This document shows, in pieces, positions 30,369 to 35,864 of a DNA stretch of 35,864 nt. Numbering within the stretch: the first letter of the stretch is position 1; each line of letters starts with the position of its first letter. Where the stretch lies: positions 1 through 35,864 of the forward strand of contig JBOHNM010000020.1 in assembly GCA_050730675.1 (NCBI GenBank). Reading direction: 5' to 3'. Below the pieces are notes generated by a model, which did not search any database, was not told where the DNA came from, and was given only the letters and a program-made list of their open reading frames with translations. Source of the stretch: JBOHNM01 sp050730675 (lineage in GTDB: Bacteria; Planctomycetota; Phycisphaerae; Phycisphaerales; UBA1924). A program made the translations under genes and the position numbers.

Positions 30369-32861
30369 TTATTCGCCCGTGCTCCGCCGCACGGCCGCCG
30401 TCCCGCCTGCCACCTTCGTTTGCGCCCCCAAGCGCTGATACACCTCGATCGCCAGTTCGGTTCCCTCGGGGAAGCCCCCCAGCACCGAATCATCGATCAA
30501 CCCTCCGGGGATTTCCCGGCCATTGACCGTCACCACCGACCCCACACCCGTCTGCCAATTCGTGGCGTCCAGCTTCAATTTCAGCCTGCGCCCGCGGTAG
30601 GTGCGCGTCATGCTCACCCGCCCCAACTCGCGCGCCGGGCAGGGGTCGATCACCAGCCCGGTCAGGGTGGGGCGAACACCCAGAACCCACTCCAGGCTCA
30701 CCTTGTTGAGCCACGCCGCCGAGCCCGAGTACCACGTCCACCCCGCGCGACCCGGCAGTTCCGACAGGGGACCGTCAACGTTCCCCGGCAGCACGTACGG
30801 CTCGGCCCAGTACGCCTCGGCATCGGCGCCGCAGCGCGTCGGCGGGGCGATCGACGCCCAGATCCGCCCGACGCTCTCCACATCCTTCAGCTTGCACGCC
30901 GCCAGCAGCGCCCATGTCGCGGCGTGCATGTAGACGCCGCCGTTCTCGCGGCTGCCCGGCGAGTAGCGTGTGATATATCCGACGCTCGCGTCGGGCACGG
31001 TGTACGCCGGCTCTAACAGCAGCGGGCCGTAGGCCGAGAGGAGCCGCTGCTTCACGCTCGACCAGGCAAGCTCTGTCCGGTCCGGCGTCGTGCCGTCGGA
31101 GATGATCGCCCACGTCTGTGCGTTGAGGTGGATTTTCCCCTCGGCGCTGCGCGACGATCCCACCCACTCGCCATTGTCCTTGGTGCCATAGCGGAACCAC
31201 GCACCGTCCCACGCCGCGGCGTTGATATCCGCGATCAGTTTCTCACGCCGCGAACGGAAGTCCGCCGCGGTGGCGCTTTCGCCGGCACGATCCAGGATGA
31301 TCGCCCAGTCACGCAGCAGTTCGCACAGGAACCACCCGAGCCAGACGCTCTCACCGCGCTCCTCGACGCCCATCGCCGACAGACCGTCGTTCCAGTCGCA
31401 CGATCCAATGTGCGGCAGCCCGCGATCACTGAACCGGCCGAACGCCCGCTTGAACGAACGCAGGCAGTGCTCCAGCAGCGTGCCGTCGGTCGGCTCGCCC
31501 GCACGCGGGGCGCGGAAGCCGCCGTTGCGGAAGGGAATCCGCTGCTTGAGCAGCGACGAGTCGCCCGTCTCCTTCAAGTACGAAGAGACCAGCATCGGCA
31601 ACCAGAGGTAGTCATCGCTGCACGCGGTGTGGTTGCCGAAGTCCGCCATCGCGTGCCACCAGTGGTTGACGCTGCCGTCCTCGAACTGACGCGTGGCAGC
31701 GTAGAGGATGTGGTCCAAGCACCGCTTGGGCTCGATCGGCAACCAGACGTGCGTGTCCTGCAACTGATCTCGGAAACCAAACGCACCCGACTGCTGGTAG
31801 TAGCCCGTGCGCCCCCACAGCCGGGCGCTGATCGCCTGGTACGGCAGCCACGTGTTGTTCAGGATGTTGAAGTCGTCCCGATCGGTTTTCACCGACGTCG
31901 GCGACAGGAGGCTCTCCCACTTCGCGCCGGCTTGCTGCGCCGCCTGGCGCGCCGACTGTTGCGGAAGATATTTGTCAAGGTTCGCAAGACACTGCGCGTG
32001 GTCGTGGCCGATCGCGAGCAGGAAGTGGAACTCCACCGTCTCGCCCGGCTTGAGCGTCAGATCGCCCCCGAGCGCCGCCGCGGCATCGCCAAAGCGGCCG
32101 AAGCGGCCATCGGTCGGAAGATCGCCGCGCATCGCTCGCGGATTGTGCGTCTGGCCGTATCGCCCCAGGAATGCGGACTTGTCCGCCAGCGCCAAGTCGC
32201 GCTCGAAGGTGATTCCGCCGACGGCATGGGCCGTGACGTACGGCCATGGCTGGTTCCAGTGCTGCTTCTCTCCCTTGGGCGGGATGTCCCACATGTTCTT
32301 CATCGCGATGACCGCGCGGCGTTTGGCGTCGTGGGTGGTTGTGAAGAACAGGCGGTGGAATTCGCGCTTGGCGTCGGGCGCGACGCCGCACGTCCACTCG
32401 AAGTACGAGGCGACCCGCAGCCTGCGCTGGCGCGTGGTCGTATTCTTGAGGGAGACGAGCCAGACCTCGACCGGATCGTCGGGCGCGACGGCGAGCGTCC
32501 ATGACGACTCAATCCCGTGGGTCGATGTGCGGAACCGCGTCGAACCCTGCGTGTGCTCGCACTGGTAGCTGTCGTACTGCGGGCGGCACGGCGTCGGCGC
32601 CACCGACCACACATCCCCGGAGTCACGGTCGGACAGGTAGAGGAACTTGCCCGAGCAGTCGCGGACCAGGTCCATCTCCCAGCGGGTCAGCACGCAATGC
32701 TGGGCATCGTCGTACCACGAGAACCCGCCGCCGTTCTGACTCACCACGAACCCAAACCGACCGTTGCTGACCACGTTGACCCACGGCATCGGCGTCGCCG
32801 GATCGGTGATCCGAAACGTGCGCCCTGAGTCGTCGAAGTGTCCGTAGCGATTGGCGAGCAT
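30369..32861 (-). CDS. GH94 glycoside phosphorylase (cellobiose phosphorylase-like)
   Basis: An 830-aa cytoplasmic enzyme with no signal peptide. It starts MLANRYGHFDDSGRTFRITD, matching the cellobiose/chitobiose phosphorylase N-terminus. Central segments YYQQSGAFGFRDQLQDTHVW, QFEDGSVNHWWH and SDDYLWLPML are GH94 signatures. CDWNDG supplies the general acid at D489. RYSPGSRENGGVYMHAATWA and GSAAWLNKVSLEWVLGVRP close the barrel. GH94 enzymes split a beta-linked disaccharide or oligosaccharide with phosphate, yielding glucose 1-phosphate. Length fits the ~800-aa cellobiose-type branch better than ~1100-aa beta-1,2-oligoglucan phosphorylases. The start is fixed at 32861 by the promoter lying further upstream; no Shine-Dalgarno. 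First gene of the transport operon, under site c. Confidence 0.93.
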   Translation of the reverse strand: MLANRYGHFDDSGRTFRITDPATPMPWVNVVSNGRFGFVVSQNGGGFSWYDDAQHCVLTRWEMDLVRDCSGKFLYLSDRDSGDVWSVAPTPCRPQYDSYQCEHTQGSTRFRTSTHGIESSWTLAVAPDDPVEVWLVSLKNTTTRQRRLRVASYFEWTCGVAPDAKREFHRLFFTTTHDAKRRAVIAMKNMWDIPPKGEKQHWNQPWPYVTAHAVGGITFERDLALADKSAFLGRYGQTHNPRAMRGDLPTDGRFGRFGDAAAALGGDLTLKPGETVEFHFLLAIGHDHAQCLANLDKYLPQQSARQAAQQAGAKWESLLSPTSVKTDRDDFNILNNTWLPYQAISARLWGRTGYYQQSGAFGFRDQLQDTHVWLPIEPKRCLDHILYAATRQFEDGSVNHWWHAMADFGNHTACSDDYLWLPMLVSSYLKETGDSSLLKQRIPFRNGGFRAPRAGEPTDGTLLEHCLRSFKRAFGRFSDRGLPHIGSCDWNDGLSAMGVEERGESVWLGWFLCELLRDWAIILDRAGESATAADFRSRREKLIADINAAAWDGAWFRYGTKDNGEWVGSSRSAEGKIHLNAQTWAIISDGTTPDRTELAWSSVKQRLLSAYGPLLLEPAYTVPDASVGYITRYSPGSRENGGVYMHAATWALLAACKLKDVESVGRIWASIAPPTRCGADAEAYWAEPYVLPGNVDGPLSELPGRAGWTWYSGSAAWLNKVSLEWVLGVRPTLTGLVIDPCPARELGRVSMTRTYRGRRLKLKLDATNWQTGVGSVVTVNGREIPGGLIDDSVLGGFPEGTELAIEVYQRLGAQTKVAGGTAAVRRSTGE

Positions 32862-32908
32862 GTTGGTGCGGGGACGGGGCGACGAAGAAATCGCCGCCAA
32901 ACGGCTCG

Positions 32909-32950
32909 TGTAAGCCTTTTCATTGTGACGCCCATTCCGCACCGTGTCAA
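32909..32950 (-). promoter_or_regulatory. Promoter with overlapping LacI-type operator (site c)
   Basis: On the minus strand: -35 TTGACA (32950-32945, perfect), 17-nt spacer, -10 CACAAT (32927-32922), whose last T begins the operator TGAAAAGGCTTACA (32922-32909). It is 47 nt upstream of the GH94 start and should control the whole six-gene operon. The sequence from -10 through operator is nearly the same as at site b. Confidence 0.8.
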
Positions 32951-32980
32951 GCGGTGGACAACCGGTGGACGTCCGATCGC

Positions 32981-33016
32981 GCAAAAACAACACCGGCCTC
33001 CCTTCGGAGGCCGGTG
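32981..33016 (-). terminator. Rho-independent terminator after PEP-CTERM-like gene
   Basis: A perfect 11-bp stem CACCGGCCTCC / GGAGGCCGGTG with a 4-nt loop. On the minus strand it is followed by TTGTTTTTG. It ends the transcript of the gene at 33048 and separates it from the GH94 promoter 30 nt further on. Confidence 0.92.
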
Positions 33017-33047
33017 CAGAGATGCAAGACTGCACTATCCGACTCGA

Positions 33048-33950
33048 TCAGGCCCGGCGGCGACGGCCGGCCAAGAGGCCGCCGATGCCGATCAGAGCCG
33101 CAGCGCCCGGGGTCGGGACAGCGGTGACGCCGATGTTGTTGTACCGGATCAGCGAGAAGTCATCGAAGTTCGGGTTACGCTGGTTCTGAGCCCGGAGGCC
33201 GATGTTCGTGCCGTTGGCCAAGCCGCTGGCGTTGCCCAAGTCCACGTTGGCGTTGCCGAAGGCCAAGACCGGCGAAGAGAACTCGGTGCCCAGGAAATTG
33301 GTGAAGACCACCTGGCAGGACGCGGCATTACCACCCGACGGAGCGAAGTAGCGGAACTCGATACGGGCCGAGGTACCAAGGAAGTAGCGGGCGTTGGGGT
33401 CGTTCAAGCTGTTGAAGGAGAAGAACGGCAGACCGCCGCCGAACATCGCGACCTCGCCGTCAGAGGCGACCATCACGAAGCCCTCGTCGATGAAGCTGAC
33501 GATGGGGTTGTTGGGGTTGCCACCCTCGAACCCGTTCTGCGGGTTGAAGATCGCGAAGCCGGCCTCGCGACGGGGCAGAGCGTTGCCGCCGGGGGTGTTG
33601 TTGCCACCGGTCTGGATCAGGACGTTGGCGCGGGCTGTGAAGCTCTCGCCGTTCTGGAACGAGTAGTTGGTCGCGCCGCTATCAGCGCTGAACCAGCCAA
33701 AGTGCCGGTTGGCGAAGCCGCCGGACCCGGGGGGATTGCCCGCGGGCAGACGCGACGCCGCGCCGGCCGGGAACCGCTCATCCCAGTCCACCGTCGTCGG
33801 ATACTGCACGGTCTGCAGGATCGTCGTTCCGGGGAAATCGTTAAAGTTGCGGTTGACAATGCGGACACTATTGATGGTGCTCACGTCAGCGAGCGCAGAG
33901 CCCGAAAACGCAGCAACCACGGCCAGACCGGCCAATGAACGAATAAGCAT
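33048..33950 (-). CDS. PEP-CTERM-like sorted secreted protein
   Basis: A 300-aa exported protein. The signal peptide is MLIRSLAGLAVVAAFSGSAL then AD. The body (VSTINSVRIVNRNFNDFPGT, GFANRHFGWFSADSGATNYS, FRYFAPSGGNAASCQVVFTN) is beta-rich with no family I recognise. The C-terminus AVPTPGAAALIGIGGLLAG then RRRRA is a PEP-CTERM-like tail of the P-x-PGAAA form, like the protein at 13742. AAGGGAG lies before ATG 33950. It is a single-gene unit with its own promoter/operator (site d) and a strong terminator, between the GH94 operon and the glycoamylase-like gene. Possibly a surface glycan-binding or structural protein. Confidence 0.88.
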   Translation of the reverse strand: MLIRSLAGLAVVAAFSGSALADVSTINSVRIVNRNFNDFPGTTILQTVQYPTTVDWDERFPAGAASRLPAGNPPGSGGFANRHFGWFSADSGATNYSFQNGESFTARANVLIQTGGNNTPGGNALPRREAGFAIFNPQNGFEGGNPNNPIVSFIDEGFVMVASDGEVAMFGGGLPFFSFNSLNDPNARYFLGTSARIEFRYFAPSGGNAASCQVVFTNFLGTEFSSPVLAFGNANVDLGNASGLANGTNIGLRAQNQRNPNFDDFSLIRYNNIGVTAVPTPGAAALIGIGGLLAGRRRRA

Positions 33951-34037
33951 AATCCCAGCTCCCTTCCCGAGCGAGGACGCGGCGAATCGGCTTGCATGTT
34001 CCAGAGGCGACACTCCCTGGAACCCGATGCGCTCGCG

Positions 34038-34078
34038 TGTAAGCGATTCCAGAATACCCGACATCCGACGGTCGTCAA
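34038..34078 (-). promoter_or_regulatory. Promoter with overlapping LacI-type operator (site d)
   Basis: On the minus strand: -35 TTGACG (34078-34073), 16-nt spacer, -10 TATTCT (34056-34051), whose last T begins the operator TGGAATCGCTTACA (34051-34038). It is 87 nt upstream of the start at 33950. Confidence 0.78.
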
Positions 34079-34117
34079 GCAACAAAAGTGCAATTTCTCG
34101 ATGAAAGCGTGTGCAAC

Positions 34118-35698
34118 TTACCGGCTATCGGTTGTTAAATTGCCCAGTTTCAACCCCATCCGCTCCAGCCCGGCTTGGATCGCTGGGTTCGAATGAAATT
34201 GACGCCAGATCAGGCCGCTCCGGGCGTTCTCAATCGCCAGCATCAGTGGGAGCTGGTCGATGGCCAGGTGATCCGGAGCCACCCATCCGATTCCGGGGTT
34301 GAAAGCGTCGGCAAATCCGAAGCCGCCCGAGGCGGGATCGTCCCACAGTTTGGCCAATTCCGCGCGGGCCGCCTGGGCGCGATAGTTGCGTAAGGCCGCT
34401 AGCGAGAGTTGCGGCTCGAACATGATGGACATCCCAGCCCCATACGGAGCAAGCGAGCCGTCGCCCCAGTCGTCCTTGGGCGTGTAGGTCGAGTAATCCA
34501 CCTCAGGCAATTCCCCCGCCAGCGGCACCCGCGTGGGAAAAAGCCCCGGCACCTGGTATCCCCCCCGCTTGTCCGAGGCCGTCAGGCCCCAACCATCGGG
34601 ACCGAAGCCGGTGAGGCCCTTGGGGTTCTCGATCGCCTTGGTGCGGTGCAGCTGGGTCACGCGCCGGCTGTTCTCCCACCAGTCCACCCGAGGGCGATTG
34701 GCGACGCCCATCGCGGCCGGATCGTCGGGCCCCATCGAGGCGTAGTTCACAAAGATGTGCGAGAACTGGTTGACGAAGATCGCGCCGGAATAGGGGAACC
34801 AGACCATCGGCTCCACCCCCGGCCACTGCCCGACCTGGCGGCGCAGGCGGTAGTACAGCAGCGGATCGACGCGGTGGGAAGGATCTGGGGCGCACGCCGC
34901 CAGCAGCGATACCAACCGGTGCTCGCACCCGTTATCGAGCCAGAGGTACGGCAGCAGGGCGCCCGCGCCGGTCGGTTCAGCCACGGACTTGGGCTTCCAG
35001 CCCAGGGAGATGCGTCCGATCTCCCACGGCTTGGTCCCCGGCCCCCCCGGCGCCTGGAAGAACGTCCAATCCACCTCGGCGATCATGGCGTCGGCCAGTT
35101 GGCCGGTTTCACCCGCGAAATACTGCCCCGCCACGATCGCCCCGCTCAGCAACAGGGTCGAGTCGATGGTGCTCACCACCTGCTCGAGGCCCTTGCCGTG
35201 CAGCTCCAGCATCGCGCCGTCCGCCGACAGGTCCACAAAGTGCTGGTAGAGCCCCGCCTTGCGGATGTTCGGGCTGTTGCGCAGCGTCCGCAGGATGCCC
35301 GACGCCCGGCGCTCAGCTTCGGCCCGCGGCATCCACCCGCGTTCCACCGCCACCGGCAGGGCCGCGAGCTGGAAGCCGACGCCCGCCGTGCTGATGACCT
35401 TGTTGCTCGAACGGTCGGGGACGAGCCCGTAGGGACCTTGCCCTCGGGCCACCATCCAATTGAAAGCGCCGCGCTGGATCTCCTCCAGGAACCGCTCATC
35501 AGCGACGCTAAACCTGAACGGCGGCCGCGCCGTGCCCGCCGGGGAAGCAATCACCACATCCTGCGGGCGCGTCTCTGGACCGATGACGGCAGGCGCCGAT
35601 TCGACCGTTGGCGCCTCCGATGGTGTGGAGCAACCGGCGGCCAAGACCACGGCCCCAGCAAGGCCCAGTTGCACGGTGCGGGCTGTAAGCGATTTCAT
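34118..35698 (-). CDS. Glycoamylase/GH144-like lipoprotein
   Basis: A 526-aa lipoprotein: MKSLTARTVQLGLAGAVVLA then AGCS places the lipid Cys near residue 23. The rest is the glycoamylase-type alpha/alpha barrel (PF10091). Landmarks are FLEEIQRGAFNWMVARGQGP, GLVPDRSSNKVISTAGVGFQ, GLYQHFVDL, STIDSTLLLSGAIVAGQYFA, ENPKGLTGFGPDGWGLTASD and GSLAPYGAGMSIMFEPQLSL. Characterised relatives (GH144) are endo-beta-1,2-glucanases, so cleavage of a beta-glucan at the outer surface is likely; linkage is unproven. The start at 35698 is supported by the lipoprotein signal and a TATACT box 9 nt upstream, implying a leaderless or near-leaderless mRNA. The operator (site e) overlaps the first codons. Divergent from the lacI-type gene. 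Confidence 0.88.
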   Translation of the reverse strand: MKSLTARTVQLGLAGAVVLAAGCSTPSEAPTVESAPAVIGPETRPQDVVIASPAGTARPPFRFSVADERFLEEIQRGAFNWMVARGQGPYGLVPDRSSNKVISTAGVGFQLAALPVAVERGWMPRAEAERRASGILRTLRNSPNIRKAGLYQHFVDLSADGAMLELHGKGLEQVVSTIDSTLLLSGAIVAGQYFAGETGQLADAMIAEVDWTFFQAPGGPGTKPWEIGRISLGWKPKSVAEPTGAGALLPYLWLDNGCEHRLVSLLAACAPDPSHRVDPLLYYRLRRQVGQWPGVEPMVWFPYSGAIFVNQFSHIFVNYASMGPDDPAAMGVANRPRVDWWENSRRVTQLHRTKAIENPKGLTGFGPDGWGLTASDKRGGYQVPGLFPTRVPLAGELPEVDYSTYTPKDDWGDGSLAPYGAGMSIMFEPQLSLAALRNYRAQAARAELAKLWDDPASGGFGFADAFNPGIGWVAPDHLAIDQLPLMLAIENARSGLIWRQFHSNPAIQAGLERMGLKLGNLTTDSR

Positions 35699-35712
35699 TT
35701 CGCGTCAGTATA
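35684..35712 (-). promoter_or_regulatory. TATACT box and LacI-type operator over the start codon (site e)
   Basis: On the minus strand, -10 TATACT (35712-35707) is followed by the operator TGAAATCGCTTACA (35697-35684), which begins within the ATG of the glycoamylase-like gene (ATG-AAA-TCG-CTT-ACA). Transcription would start near 35700. No good -35 is seen. GTATAC is palindromic, so the same bases (TATACG) might also serve the divergent regulator gene, allowing autoregulation. Confidence 0.65.
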
Positions 35713-35753
35713 CGTTCATCCTCGATAGACTCCCCGGTCCGGGACTTCACACC

Positions 35754-35864
35754 ATGTCCTCCACCAACCGCCCCCCAACCCCTCCCAACCCGCCGCCGAA
35801 GCGCGCCGCGTCGATCCAGGACGTCGCGGGCGCGGCCGGGGTTTCGACGGCGACGGTCTCACGC
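35754..35864 (+). CDS. LacI-family transcriptional regulator (N-terminal part only)
   Basis: The 37 visible codons give a Pro-rich start (MSSTNRPPTPPNPPPKRAA) and then SIQDVAGAAGVSTATVSR, the LacI/GalR helix-turn-helix: helix 1 S-I-x-D-V-A, turn A-G-V-S, recognition helix TATVSR. The effector-binding part is outside the window. It is divergent from the glycoamylase-like gene, 55 nt away. TATVSR-type recognition helices with a minor-groove hinge bind palindromes with a central CG, fitting the five operators found here. It is therefore the best candidate for the local repressor. No Shine-Dalgarno is visible. Confidence 0.9.
   Translation, partial: MSSTNRPPTPPNPPPKRAASIQDVAGAAGVSTATVSR

Overview
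The window looks like chromosomal DNA of a planctomycete, most likely class Phycisphaerae. It is GC-rich. Three secreted proteins end in a double GG-x-PDG-x-L/T-x-DD repeat, the GC-type dockerin-like tail of Phycisphaerales. Two others end in a P-x-PGAAA / hydrophobic / RRRR PEP-CTERM-like sorting tail. One gene carries the C-KCGYD-TGL...CPECG zinc-ribbon typical of planctomycetes. Many genes lack a Shine-Dalgarno sequence, while several secreted proteins have strong ones. The lineage is inference from these features; no rRNA is present.

Layout. 1-1226: plsX (3' end outside the window) and rpmF on the minus strand. 1427-3210: tRNA-Lys(CUU), a small hypothetical gene and an agmatinase/arginase-family gene. 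3273-7401 is a scarred accessory stretch: a dockerin-tailed secreted protein, a decayed copy of the agmatinase 3' end, a truncated endonuclease/exonuclease/phosphatase start, a coupled two-TM plus Cas2/SinR-like pair, a 21-bp tandem array, a tiny membrane protein and a gene broken by an in-frame TGA. 7506-17600 is mixed: DUF5329 lipoprotein, SGNH hydrolase, ABC-F ATPase, S9 peptidase, a PEP-CTERM-like protein, DUF885 metallo-protein and an AT-hook-like protein. 17696-22208: tRNA-Gln(CUG), two Cys-rich exported proteins (one metallothionein-like), an SH3-like secreted protein and a divergent TolC-like lipoprotein.

22221-35864 is the most coherent part: a glycan-utilisation locus. A minus-strand operon encodes a GH94 phosphorylase, a prepilin-like protein, a one-TM protein, a sugar-binding protein and two ABC permeases, with no ATPase. 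Beside it lie a two-gene operon of dockerin-tailed secreted proteins (a CBM-like protein and a large putative glycan-active enzyme), a PEP-CTERM-like protein, a glycoamylase/GH144-like lipoprotein and, at the edge, the start of a divergent LacI-family regulator.

The main new observation is a 14-bp LacI-type operator (ideal form TGTAAGCG-CTTACA, degenerate in one half). It occurs at five places: before the two-gene dockerin operon, before the GH94 operon, before the PEP-CTERM-like gene at 33048, across the start codon of the glycoamylase-like gene, and before a second PEP-CTERM-like gene about 20 kb away at 13742. At three sites the last T of a readable -10 box is the first T of the operator, with a -35 box 16-17 nt upstream. 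At the other two the operator lies just past the -10. I infer one regulon, controlled by the LacI protein at 35754, that links extracellular glucan breakdown, uptake and phosphorolysis with surface proteins. A beta-1,2-glucan substrate is possible but not proven.
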